Source: Lachnospiraceae bacterium
GTDB taxonomy: Bacteria > Bacillota > Clostridia > Lachnospirales > Lachnospiraceae
Length of the DNA stretch: 64,000 nt
Direction: 5' to 3'
NCBI GenBank assembly: GCA_014804655.1
Contig: JAAUZK010000032.1
Coordinates: forward strand, 1-64,000
The notes beneath the pieces are model-generated. The model ran no database searches, was not told the origin of the DNA, and saw only the letters and a list, made by a program, of their open reading frames with translations. Each line of letters opens with the position of its first letter. Position 1 is the stretch's first letter. Below, one piece after another: positions 1-8,573 of the stretch. Both the position numbers and the translations under genes were made by a program.

Positions 1-98
1 AAGAGCCAGTTGTATTTCATTGGAAATATAACCTTGATGATGTTGATGTATCGGAAGTGGTTATTGTTGATACACTTCCGATTAAAAAGTCCAGTTAA
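1..98 (+). CDS. C-terminal end of an unidentified protein (cut by window start)
   Basis: An open frame enters from the left edge (frame starting at base 3) and ends at a TAA at 96-98. It gives about 31 residues ending in Leu-Pro-Ile-Lys-Lys-Ser-Ser, with a protein-like composition. No family can be recognised from so short a piece. A 10-bp inverted repeat (50-59 with 73-82) lies inside it, so the 3' end may fold. The 239 bases from here to the next start are AT-rich and hold no gene I can support. Confidence 0.3.
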   Translation, partial: EPVVFHWKYNLDDVDVSEVVIVDTLPIKKSS

Positions 99-337
99 TT
101 AAAGGATGAAACACTAGTAATAGGGAGAAACGGATTTTTGCTATGATAATATATTTGTTGTTGTGCTTGTGATAGGCTTATTTCCTTTTTAAGCATAAAT
201 TTTGCACTTAAGAGCATAAGAACTTCACATTTTGTATGATTTCTTCCGGTGTCTTTTTCATTGCTAAAAAAAAGAATATACTGAAAGCATAGGAAAAATA
301 ATTGTATGGACCGCGCTGATGCAGAAAGGAAAGAAGC

Positions 338-2028
338 ATGCTAAGATCGGTAGGAATCGGACATCAGGATTTTGAAAAAGTCAGAACAAGCAACAATTTT
401 TATATAGATAAAACCATATTTATTATGGAGTGGTGGGAGGCAAATGATGATGTAACGCTGCTCACACGCCCGAGACGTTTCGGTAAAACTTTAAATATGA
501 GTATGCTGGAGAAATTTTTTTCCGTCAATTATGCAGGGCGCGGGGATTTATTTGAGGGACTTACGGTCTGGGAACACGAGAAATATCGGCAGATTCAGGG
601 AACATGGCCTGTGATTTTTCTTAGCTTTGCTAAAGTCAAAGAGACTTCATATTTAAATGCCAGAAGAAGAATCTGTCAGAGCATTACGGATTTATATAAT
701 CAGTTTGATTTTTTGCTGGACAGCGATAAATTGAATGATGGCGAGAAGGAACGCTACCGGAATGTCTCAGCAGAGATGGAAGAATATATTGCGGTGGATT
801 CCCTAAACGTGCTATCCGACTACCTGATGCGCTATTATGGTAAGAAGGTAATCATTCTTCTGGACGAGTATGACACGCCGATGCAGGAAGCTTACATGAA
901 CGGATATTGGAAAGAAATCGTGGCGTTTACCAGAAACTTGTTTAACGCTTCGTTTAAAAAGAATCCGTATCTGGAGCGGGCTGTTATGACGGGCATTACG
1001 CGGGTAAGTAAGGAGTCTGCTTTTTCTGATCTGAATAACCTGCGTGTGGTGACGGCAACTTCAAACCAATATGCGGATTGTTTCGGGTTTACGGAAGAAG
1101 AAGTGTTTGCCGCGCTGGAAGAGTATGGCATGGCAGATCGTAAGCAGCAGGTTAAGGAATGGTACGACGGCTATATATTCGGAGACAAAAAGGATATTTA
1201 TAATCCGTGGTCGATCATTAATTTTCTTGCAGAAAAACGGGTTGGAACTTACTGGGCAAATTCGAGCAGCAACAGTCTGGTCGGACAATTGATTCGGGAA
1301 GGAAGTCCGGAGATCAAGATGACAATGGAGAAGCTGCTGCATGGGGGTCATTTCATACTATACTTGACGAGCAGATTGCCTTTGACCAGTTGGGTCAGGG
1401 AGACAGCGCTGTGTAGAGTCTGCTGCTGGCAAGCGGATATTTGAAAGTGCTGCACTATGAGTTTAACGTAACACGCAGGAAAGCGGAGTTTGATTTGAAG
1501 CTGACCAATCTGGAAGTGCAGGCTATGTTCGAGCAGATGATTGAAGGCTGGTTCGGAGGCTGCCATGGAGTTAACAATGCCTTTTTGCGGGCAATGATGG
1601 CGGACGATGTCAGGGCAATGAACGGTTATATGAATAAAATGACGATGGAGATTTTCAGCTATTTCGATACAGGCAGCAAACCTTCCGGGGAAGAGCCGGA
1701 ACGCTTCTACCATGGATTTGTGCTGGGCCTGCTGGTGGAGCTGGCTGACAGGTACGTGGTCACCTCCAACCGTGAGAGCGGTTTCGGCAGATATGATGTG
1801 ATGTTGGAACCAAGACAGGCGGGTGACAAAGCAGTCATATTGGAGTTCAAGGTACAGGAGGAAGGAGAAAAGGAACTGGCGGACACGGTGGAGGAAGCAC
1901 TGCGGCAGATTAGGGACAAGGATTATAGGGCAGCGCTTATTGCAAAGGGAATTCCGGCGGAACAGATTAAGGCGTACGGGTTTGCTTTTTGCGGAAAGAA
2001 AGTGTTGATCGGCGGAGAGGGTGCATGA
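338..2028 (+). pseudogene. AAA-ATPase-like / PD-(D/E)XK nuclease-family protein, broken by a frameshift and a stop
   Basis: The first part has the N-terminal AAA-ATPase-like domain of this common clostridial family: the opening is followed near residue 50 by RPRRFGKT, its nucleotide-binding loop. The last part (from about 1441) has the PD-(D/E)XK end, with GRYDV followed by ILEFKV. Both belong to one gene. The frame changes within 1343-1353, where 11 bases sit where the family pattern calls for 12; a G5 run is there. The restored frame reads HTILDEQ and then meets a TAG at 1414-1416, where a Trp codon would fit. Two independent lesions argue for a real pseudogene rather than a read error. The start at 338 follows AAGGAAAG. 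The role of these proteins is unsettled; mobile or defence-related functions have been suggested. Confidence 0.85.
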
Positions 2029-2097
2029 TCAGTAGGAGCGCTTGAAATACTGGGCAGAATTTTTGTGAAAAAATTTTACAAAAATTTATAAAAACAC

Positions 2098-2126
2098 TTG
2101 CAAAAAGCAATAATATCCTATATAAT
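2098..2126 (+). promoter_or_regulatory. Promoter of tRNA-Gln
   Basis: TTGCAA (2098-2103) and TATAAT (2121-2126) are separated by 17 bases and sit 13 bases before the mature tRNA start. This is a near-consensus vegetative promoter. Confidence 0.85.
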
Positions 2127-2139
2127 CGTTAATTGTTGA

Positions 2140-2211
2140 TGGGCTATCGCCAAACGGTAAGGCAACGGACTCTGACTCCGTCATTTCAAGGTTCGAATCC
2201 TTGTAGCCCAG
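2140..2211 (+). tRNA. tRNA-Gln (anticodon CUG)
   Basis: The cloverleaf can be drawn by eye. The acceptor stem is TGGGCTA (2140-2146) with TAGCCCA (2204-2210), and the discriminator is G2211. The anticodon stem is ACGGA/TCCGT around a 7-base loop with anticodon CTG at 2172-2174. The T loop is GTTCGAATC. CCA is not encoded. The weak U-A first pair of the acceptor stem is typical of glutamine tRNAs. The gene is a single unit with its own promoter and terminator. Confidence 0.95.
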
Positions 2212-2219
2212 TTGATAGG

Positions 2220-2251
2220 CTCGGCTGAGAAATCAGCCGAGTTGTTTTATT
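2220..2251 (+). terminator. Terminator after tRNA-Gln
   Basis: A 9-bp perfect stem, CTCGGCTGA/TCAGCCGAG, with a GAAA loop is followed by TTGTTTTATT. It lies 8 bases after the tRNA. Confidence 0.85.
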
Positions 2252-2268
2252 CTATAGGAAATTGCTAA

Positions 2269-3003
2269 GTGAAAGAAGGGAAGACATTGTATACATTTGA
2301 AAGCAGAGTACGGTACAGTGAAGTGGGTGTGGACGGTAACATGACGCTTGAATCACTTCTGGATTATTTTCAGGACTGCTCCACATTTCATTCGGAAGAT
2401 ATCGGGCTGGGAGTGGACTATTTTAATGAACTGAATCAGGTGTGGCTCTTATCTGCGTGGCAGATCTGCGTCAACAGATATCCGCATTTGTGTGAACGAA
2501 TCGTTATCGGTACGGCACCTTATGATTTCAGAGGATTTATAGGATGCCGTAATTTTGAGATGAGGACGCAGGCAGGAGAAGTGCTGGCTTATGCCAATTC
2601 CATCTGGAGCCTGATGGATGTGGGAAAGATGACACCGGCGAAACCCAACGAGAAGATGTTAAAGGGCTATGTGCTGGAAGAAAAATATCCCATGGAGTAT
2701 GCGCCCCGCAAGATTAATGTACCTGCGGACGGAAAGAAGATGGAACCTTTTAAGGTACGGGCGCATCACCTGGACACAAATAATCATGTCAATAACGGAC
2801 AGTACGTGCGCATGGCGATGGAGTTTATTCCGAAGGACTTTACCGTCGGACAACTCCGAGTGGAATATAAGAGTCAGGCTGTGCTTAATGATATGATCTG
2901 TCCGGTGACGGCGGTGAGTGGGGACGGTACGTTATATACGGTATCGCTGAACAAAGAAGACGGCAAACCTTATTGCATTGTGGAAATATCGGGACAGAGA
3001 TGA
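2269..3003 (+). CDS. Acyl-ACP thioesterase (hot-dog fold)
   Basis: Hydrolyses acyl-ACP to free fatty acid in bacterial FatA/FatB-like enzymes. The 244 residues match the two-hot-dog layout. The first half has RVRYSEVGVDGNMTLESLLDYFQD and a Trp-rich helix. The second half begins near residue 165 with the typical VRAHHLDTNNHVNNGQY segment, whose Asn and His are the expected catalytic residues. The annotated start is GTG. A TTG at 2287, preceded at 5 bases by GAAGGGA, is an equally good start and would give a protein 6 residues shorter. It is followed after 40 bases by the CvfB-type gene, probably in one transcript. Confidence 0.85.
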   Translation: MKEGKTLYTFESRVRYSEVGVDGNMTLESLLDYFQDCSTFHSEDIGLGVDYFNELNQVWLLSAWQICVNRYPHLCERIVIGTAPYDFRGFIGCRNFEMRTQAGEVLAYANSIWSLMDVGKMTPAKPNEKMLKGYVLEEKYPMEYAPRKINVPADGKKMEPFKVRAHHLDTNNHVNNGQYVRMAMEFIPKDFTVGQLRVEYKSQAVLNDMICPVTAVSGDGTLYTVSLNKEDGKPYCIVEISGQR

Positions 3004-3043
3004 GCAAAGGTGTTTGTGTCAGGAAGAGCATGGAGGGGCAAGT

Positions 3044-3877
3044 ATGATTCGATTGGGAGAGATCCAGACTTTGCAGATTGTAAAGAAAGTGGAGTTCGGC
3101 GTATATCTGAGTGATGGTATGGACGGCGAAGACAAGGTGCTTCTTCCGAAGAAACAGGCACCGGAGCAAGCGCGGACGGGTGATGAGGTGGAAGTGTTTG
3201 TCTATCGTGATTCTAAGGATCGTCTGATCGCCACCACTCATATGCCGAAATTGACACTGCACGGCGTGGCAAGGCTGCGTGTCGCGCAGATCAGCGCGGT
3301 GGGTGCGTTCTTAGACTGGGGGCTTGAGAAGGATCTGATGCTTCCATATAAAGAACAGACCCGGAAAGTAGCGGCGGGAGAGACATGCCTTGCGGCGCTC
3401 TATATTGACAAGAGTAACAGACTGTGTGCGACCATGAACGTGTATCCCTATCTGTCCATGGAGAGCCCATATGCTAAAGAGGACAGAGTCAGCGGAACGG
3501 TATATGAGATCAGCGATAATTTCGGCGCGTTTGTGGCAGTGGATGATAAGTATTCGGGGCTGATTCCGAAGAAAGAGTTGTACGGCGAGATACGGATCGG
3601 GGATGTGGTGCAGGCGCGTGTCACTGGTGTGAAGGAGGACGGCAAGCTTAATCTGAGCATACGGGAGAAGGCATACTTACAGATCGAGAAGGATGCGCAG
3701 CGGGTTATGGAGGCTATCGACAGCTTTGACGGCGCGCTCCCGTTTACGGACAAGGCATCGCCTGAAGTGATCCGTCGGGAGATGCAGATGAGCAAGAATG
3801 AATTCAAACGTGCGGTGGGACATCTGCTTAAGGAAGGCAAGATTCAGATTACGGAGCGGGCAATCCGTTCAATATAA
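3044..3877 (+). CDS. cvfB: S1-domain RNA-binding protein, CvfB/YitL family
   Basis: The 277-residue protein has repeated S1-like domains, for example the segment around 'SGTVYEISDNFGAFVAVDD' near residue 155, and a C-terminal winged-helix-like end (KNEFKRAVGHLLKEG). This is the domain plan of the Staphylococcus CvfB and Bacillus YitL proteins, which bind RNA and affect expression of surface and virulence factors. The start was moved from an upstream GTG to ATG 3044, because GGAGGGG lies just before it and the protein begins MIRLGEIQTL, as in relatives. It sits in a probable operon with the thioesterase and ends at a convergent terminator. Confidence 0.85.
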   Translation: MIRLGEIQTLQIVKKVEFGVYLSDGMDGEDKVLLPKKQAPEQARTGDEVEVFVYRDSKDRLIATTHMPKLTLHGVARLRVAQISAVGAFLDWGLEKDLMLPYKEQTRKVAAGETCLAALYIDKSNRLCATMNVYPYLSMESPYAKEDRVSGTVYEISDNFGAFVAVDDKYSGLIPKKELYGEIRIGDVVQARVTGVKEDGKLNLSIREKAYLQIEKDAQRVMEAIDSFDGALPFTDKASPEVIRREMQMSKNEFKRAVGHLLKEGKIQITERAIRSI

Positions 3878-3922
3878 ATATTCGAGATGATATGTGCGGC
3901 GAATGTGCTGTGCAGAAAAATA

Positions 3923-3958
3923 AAAAATCTCAATCCTCTTATCAGGGTTGAGATTTTT
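3923..3958. terminator. Bidirectional terminator between cvfB and the yjfB-like gene
   Basis: AAAAATCTCAA (3923-3933) pairs with TTGAGATTTTT (3948-3958). The A and T runs flank a short stem, so it can work in both directions between the two converging genes. Confidence 0.8.
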
Positions 3959-3989
3959 AATACCGTTAATTCTTTGAAAAGTCAAAGCC

Positions 3990-4181
3990 CTATACGGAAA
4001 TATCAATATTGGCACCGATATGCGGATTTACGGATAACTCCATAGCGGCGGCATCCATCATGCCTACAATTTGGTCGCCAGTGGAGGAAGCCAGATCGAG
4101 AGATTTGCTCAACATAGCTACACCGTATGCGCTCTGTGTGTTGACCTGTGCCATGGCCATAGATAATGCTGCAATATCCAT
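3990..4181 (-). CDS. YjfB-family putative motility protein
   Basis: This 63-residue protein opens with MDIAALSMAMAQVNTQSAYG, the signature of the small YjfB family found in flagellated Firmicutes. The family is regulated with motility genes in Bacillus but has no proven biochemical role. AGGAGGATC directly upstream on the minus strand supports the start. There are no membrane segments or signal peptide. It is monocistronic and transcribed away from the CdaR-type regulator. I looked for a sigma-28-type promoter upstream and did not find one with correct spacing. Confidence 0.8.
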   Translation of the reverse strand: MDIAALSMAMAQVNTQSAYGVAMLSKSLDLASSTGDQIVGMMDAAAMELSVNPHIGANIDISV

Positions 4182-4571
4182 AATGATCCTCCTGCTCCTG
4201 AAACGCTTCTTTCGAAATCGGCTGTAAGCAGACTCCGAAAATATTTAAAACGATCCTGTGCTATATTTATTTAAATTATAACACAGGATTATTATTTTGA
4301 CGAGATTTTTTTGCATTTCCCATAGGGTTTCCATAGGTTTTTCAAGCGGTATGCAGACTGTTTCGGATACTGTAAAATATTTGTATAAAATGTCTAAACG
4401 GATAAAACATGAAAAAGTATAGTTTACATTAAAAAATACACAAAAAAATCATGATTAGAGGTAGATTTTTTTGTAAATATAGATTAAAATGGATACTGGA
4501 TGTTGTATTTCGATGAATTTAGCGTTTTATTGCGTTGTGTAATTTGCTAAAAGAATAACAAGGGGTGGGCT
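4182..4571. other. Divergent intergenic region with an inverted repeat
   Basis: AT-rich, gene-free spacer between two divergent genes. An inverted repeat, ATCCTGTG (4253-4260) with CACAGGAT (4282-4289), is extended by TATA/TATA inside. It could be an operator for the yjfB-like gene or, on the plus strand with its TTATTATTTT tail, a weak terminator. No clean promoter is called. Confidence 0.4.
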
Positions 4572-5660
4572 ATGATTTCAAATCAGATTTTACAAAATAC
4601 GATTGAAGGATTAAAATCAATCGCCAGAGTAGAACTGTGCGTCATGGATATCGACGGGAAGTCGGTCGCGATGACGGCGGACGAGATGGAACAGTGCGGC
4701 AGACCGGCGGCGGAATTCGCTAAATCGCCGGCGGATTCGCAAGAGATACAGGGATATCAGTACTTTAAAATATTTGACGAGCAGCAGCTTGAATACATTC
4801 TGATCGCAGGGGGTGTCGGTGAGGATGTTTACATGGTGGGTAAGATGGTCGCTTTCCAGATCCAGAATCTTCTGGTAGCGTATAAGGAACGATTCGACAA
4901 GGATAATTTCATCAAGAACCTGCTTTTGGACAATCTGCTTTTGGTGGATATCTACAGCCGGGCGAAGAAGCTACATATCCAGACCGATGTAAAGAGGGTT
5001 GCGCTGATCATTGAGACAGAGAATACTAAAGACAGCAATGTGCTGGAGATGATGCGCACTTATTTCGGAAGCAACAGTAAGGATTTCATTACTGCGGTGG
5101 ATGAGAATAATGTGATCGTGGTCAAGGATCTGTCCGAGGGCGACAGCGTGAAGGAGATCGATAAGACGGCGGACAGTATTGCGACATTCTTGAAGAAGGA
5201 GAATATGAAGAATGTCAGAATCGCCTACGGTACGACCGTCAATGAGATCAAGGAGGCAAGCCGCTCTTATAAGGAAGCGAAGATGGCGCTGGATGTGGGT
5301 AAGATCTTCTTCGGAGAGCGTGATGTCATCGCCTACAGCGAACTGGGAATCGGCCGATTGATTTATCAGCTGCCTATTCCGCTGTGCAAGATGTTTATCA
5401 AGGAGATCTTCGATGGCAAGAGTCCGGACGATTTCGATGAGGAGACGCTGACGACGATCAACAAGTTCTTTGAAAATTCGCTGAATGTATCGGAGACATC
5501 CAGACAGCTTTTCATTCATAGGAATACGCTGGTATACCGTCTGGATAAGCTGCAGAAGAGTACGGGGCTGGATCTGCGTGTGTTTGAGGATGCGATCACC
5601 TTTAAGATCGCACTGATGGTTGTGAAGTATATGAAATATATGGAGAGCTTCGAATATTAA
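4572..5660 (+). CDS. CdaR/PucR-type transcriptional regulator with C-terminal HTH
   Basis: The 362-residue protein has an N-terminal sensory region of the sugar-diacid-recognition type (about 1-130), a central GGDEF-like region and a PucR-type C-terminal helix-turn-helix. The last part shows FFENSLNVSETSRQLFIHRN followed by TLVYRLDKLQKSTGLDLR, typical of that HTH. It probably binds DNA as an activator in response to a small molecule; the ligand is unknown here. The name CdaR here means the sugar-diacid regulator and is unrelated to the c-di-AMP cyclase regulator at 29.4 kb. ftsE follows 54 bases downstream, so it may be cotranscribed with the division genes. GGGGTGGG precedes the ATG. Confidence 0.8.
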   Translation: MISNQILQNTIEGLKSIARVELCVMDIDGKSVAMTADEMEQCGRPAAEFAKSPADSQEIQGYQYFKIFDEQQLEYILIAGGVGEDVYMVGKMVAFQIQNLLVAYKERFDKDNFIKNLLLDNLLLVDIYSRAKKLHIQTDVKRVALIIETENTKDSNVLEMMRTYFGSNSKDFITAVDENNVIVVKDLSEGDSVKEIDKTADSIATFLKKENMKNVRIAYGTTVNEIKEASRSYKEAKMALDVGKIFFGERDVIAYSELGIGRLIYQLPIPLCKMFIKEIFDGKSPDDFDEETLTTINKFFENSLNVSETSRQLFIHRNTLVYRLDKLQKSTGLDLRVFEDAITFKIALMVVKYMKYMESFEY

Positions 5661-5714
5661 GAATGACGGTTGATTTGTGAAGCAATTTTACTTTTTAACA
5701 TAGGTGGTGGACAA

Positions 5715-6446
5715 GTGGCAGTAAAGAGAAAGAAAAGAAGTACAGCAGCGGAGAATGAGATCATTACCCTGACAAATGTCTGCAAGGCGTATTCTACCGG
5801 GGCACCGGCGCTCAAGGACGTTAATCTTCACATTAACAGAGGGGAATTCGTGTTTATCGTCGGGGACAGCGGATCGGGTAAATCTACTCTGATCAAACTG
5901 CTTCTTCGGGAGCTGACGATCACGAGCGGTTACATTAATGTTATGGGATATGATCTGTCCAAGATCAAGCACAGGAAAATTCCGAAGTTCAGAAGGAATC
6001 TGGGCGTTGTGTTCCAGGATTTCAGACTACTGAAGGATCGTAATGTGTATGAGAATGTTGCCTTTGCACAGAGGATCATACAGAAGTCCAATAAAGAGAT
6101 TAAGAAGAATGTGCCGAGTATTCTGGCAATCGTAGGGCTTGCGGGCAAGTATAAGGCGAAGCCGAAGCAACTGTCCGGCGGTGAGCAGCAGAGAGTGGCG
6201 CTTGCGAGGGCACTGGTTAATAAGCCGACTGTCTTGTTGGCGGATGAGCCTACGGGAAATCTTGATCCGAAAAATTCATGGGAAATCATGAAGCTGTTGG
6301 AACAGATCAATGAGAACGGCACCACCGTCATCGTCGTAACACATAACAGGGAGATAGTCAATGCGATGCAGAAGCGTGTTGTCACTTTGAAGAGGGGTGT
6401 TATCATAAGCGACGAGGAAAAGGGAGGATACATCGATGAGGATTAA
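5715..6446 (+). CDS. ftsE: Cell division ATP-binding protein FtsE
   Basis: ATPase of the FtsEX complex, which sits at the septum and activates peptidoglycan hydrolases. Walker A is GDSGSGKST, the signature is LSGGEQQRVALARAL, and Walker B is VLLADEPTGNLDP followed by an H-loop VVTHN. The start is placed at GTG 5715, preceded by AGGTGGTGG. This gives 243 residues, slightly longer than the usual 225-230 because of a basic N-terminal extension (AVKRKKRS). An upstream ATG at 5670 has no ribosome site. The gene overlaps ftsX by 11 bases. Confidence 0.95.
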   Translation: MAVKRKKRSTAAENEIITLTNVCKAYSTGAPALKDVNLHINRGEFVFIVGDSGSGKSTLIKLLLRELTITSGYINVMGYDLSKIKHRKIPKFRRNLGVVFQDFRLLKDRNVYENVAFAQRIIQKSNKEIKKNVPSILAIVGLAGKYKAKPKQLSGGEQQRVALARALVNKPTVLLADEPTGNLDPKNSWEIMKLLEQINENGTTVIVVTHNREIVNAMQKRVVTLKRGVIISDEEKGGYIDED

Positions 6447-7332
6447 CAGTTTTTTCTACACACTCAGACAAGGTGTCCGCAACCTTTTCAGAAATAAATG
6501 GTTTACACTCGCGTCGATTGCGACGATCAGTGCCTGTCTGTTTCTGTTCGGACTTTTTTATGCGATTGTCATGAACTTCCAGCATATCGTGAAGAATGCG
6601 CAGGAAGGCGTTGCGGTGTATGTATTCTTTGATGACGGGCTGGAGGAGAGCAGGATACAGCAGATCGGGGAGATGATCCTAAAACGTCCGGAAGTGTCCC
6701 GGGTTGACTTTGTGTCCGCCGAGGAGGCATGGGAGTCCTTCAAGGCAGACTATCTGGGTGGTTACGAGGATGGTTTTACGGAGAATCCGTTGGAGAATTC
6801 CGCGCAGTACGAAGTTTATCTGAGTGATGTGTCCATGCAGTCAGCACTGGTAACATACTTAGAATCGGTAGACGGTGTCAGGATGGTCAACCGTTCCGAG
6901 CTTGTAGCGACTACGCTGACGGGAGTGAATGCGCTGATCGCATATGTATCTGTAGGCATTATAGCAATTCTGTTTGCAGTATCTGTTTTTTTGATCAGTA
7001 ATACAGTTATGATCGGTATCTCGGTCCGTAAGGAAGAGATCAATATTATGAAATATATCGGGGCTACGGATTTCTTCGTCAGATCCCCATTCGTGATCGA
7101 GGGCATGATGATCGGCCTCATTGGGGCAGCGATTCCCTTGGGGATCATATATACGTTATATAATATAGTGATGGAATATATCACGACCAGATTTTCGATG
7201 TTGTCTTCGCTGCTCAGCTTTTTAAAGGTAGAGGAGATCTTTCATGTATTAACGCCGGTTTCTCTGGGGATCGGTGTGGGAATCGGTTTTCTGGGAAGTA
7301 TCATTACGGTAAGGAAACATTTGAGAGTATAA
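6436..7332 (+). CDS. ftsX: Cell division membrane protein FtsX
   Basis: Permease-like partner of FtsE. It has a first membrane helix at about 22-45, a large extracellular loop of about 120 residues, and three further helices at about 168-190, 215-240 and 270-290 (298 residues). The loop contacts periplasmic or extracellular hydrolase activators in other bacteria. Start ATG 6436 lies inside ftsE after GGGAGG. A coiled-coil M23 hydrolase follows immediately, matching the FtsEX-PcsB arrangement known in streptococci. Confidence 0.95.
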   Translation: MRINSFFYTLRQGVRNLFRNKWFTLASIATISACLFLFGLFYAIVMNFQHIVKNAQEGVAVYVFFDDGLEESRIQQIGEMILKRPEVSRVDFVSAEEAWESFKADYLGGYEDGFTENPLENSAQYEVYLSDVSMQSALVTYLESVDGVRMVNRSELVATTLTGVNALIAYVSVGIIAILFAVSVFLISNTVMIGISVRKEEINIMKYIGATDFFVRSPFVIEGMMIGLIGAAIPLGIIYTLYNIVMEYITTRFSMLSSLLSFLKVEEIFHVLTPVSLGIGVGIGFLGSIITVRKHLRV

Positions 7333-7350
7333 GGTGCGGCGAGCACAAGG

Positions 7351-8562
7351 ATGCCTATGAGACATTGGAAGAAAGCAGTATGCGTGCTTCTGGGAATTGC
7401 TATTATGTTCACGTATGTCGAACCGGCCAGGGCGGTCACGAACGACAGCATTCGGGAGAAAGAGGATCAGATCAAGAAAGCCAAGGAAGAAGTTTCCAAT
7501 CTGAAATCCAGTCTGACGGATGTGGAGGCGCTGAAGAAGGAGCTGGAGCAGTCGAAGAATGATCTGACGGCCTATGTGACACAGTTAGACAACGAATTGA
7601 GCAGCATACAGGAGAAGATTCAGAAATATAATACACTGATTACGGAAAAAGAAGATCAGATCGTAGAGACCACCGAGGAACTGAACGAAGCGATCAAACA
7701 GCAGGAAGATCAGTACGAGGCGATGAAGAAGCGGATCCGGTTTATGTATGAGAAAGGTGATACTTTTTATCTGGAGATGTTGTTCTCATCAGCGGGTTTC
7801 GCTGATATGATGAATAAGGCCGACTACATCGAGGCGCTGTCGCGGTATGACAGGAACAAGCTTGAGGAGTATGTGCAGACCAGGGAAATGGTGGAGCTGT
7901 GTAAGGAAGATCTGGAGACGCAGAAGGAACTGTTTGATGAGGCGAAGGCAGCCGTGGAAGCAGAGGAAGCGACTATCAGTTCACTCATCGAGGAGAAGGA
8001 AGCAAAGATCATATCGATATCCGGTGATATCTCCAATAAGGAAGCAGCGATTAAGGAATATGAGGCAATGATCGCGCAGGAGAATGCGGAGATCGCGGCG
8101 TTAGAGAAGGCGGTAGCCGAGGAAAAGGCGAGGCTGGAGGCAGAGAATGCGCAGGCAAGGATCTATAACGGCGGCATGTTTACGTGGCCTTGTCCGGGGT
8201 ATAAGCGAATATCGGACGAATACGGAAACCGGATTCATCCGATTCTGGGAACACAGCAGTTTCATAACGGTGTAGATATGGCAGCGTCCAGCGGTACAGC
8301 GATACTGGCTGCTTATGACGGTGATGTGATCGCGGCAACCTACAGTAGTTCCATGGGCAACTATATTATGATTGACCACGGCAGCGGATTGTATACTATA
8401 TATATGCATTGCTCCGCTTTGTATGTATCTAAGGGGCAGGCGGTTACGAAAGGACAGAATATTGCAGCGGTAGGCAGTACGGGACGATCCACGGGACCGC
8501 ATCTTCATTTTAGTGTGCGATTAAACGGGAGCTATGTCAGTCCCTGGAATTATTTAAAATAA
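7351..8562 (+). CDS. Secreted coiled-coil M23 peptidase (EnvC/PcsB-like murein hydrolase)
   Basis: 403 residues. A signal peptide (about 1-28, ending near ARAV) is followed by a long coiled coil (30-270) and an M23/LytM domain (about 285-400). The zinc ligands are intact: H305 and D309 in HNGVD, and HLHF at 384-387. It is therefore a likely active endopeptidase, unlike degenerate activators. Its position directly after ftsEX suggests that FtsX docks the coiled coil and switches the enzyme on at the septum; this is inferred from the FtsEX-PcsB and FtsEX-EnvC systems. A second ATG at 7357 is a possible start. The coiled-coil part is paralogous to that of the SleB-like protein at 52.7 kb. Confidence 0.88.
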   Translation: MPMRHWKKAVCVLLGIAIMFTYVEPARAVTNDSIREKEDQIKKAKEEVSNLKSSLTDVEALKKELEQSKNDLTAYVTQLDNELSSIQEKIQKYNTLITEKEDQIVETTEELNEAIKQQEDQYEAMKKRIRFMYEKGDTFYLEMLFSSAGFADMMNKADYIEALSRYDRNKLEEYVQTREMVELCKEDLETQKELFDEAKAAVEAEEATISSLIEEKEAKIISISGDISNKEAAIKEYEAMIAQENAEIAALEKAVAEEKARLEAENAQARIYNGGMFTWPCPGYKRISDEYGNRIHPILGTQQFHNGVDMAASSGTAILAAYDGDVIAATYSSSMGNYIMIDHGSGLYTIYMHCSALYVSKGQAVTKGQNIAAVGSTGRSTGPHLHFSVRLNGSYVSPWNYLK

Positions 8563-8573
8563 GATCATGAGAT

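Noticed and set aside
4190..4260. Sigma-28 promoter before the yjfB-like gene
   Set aside because: A CCGATTT -10-like string is present but no TAAA at 15-base spacing.
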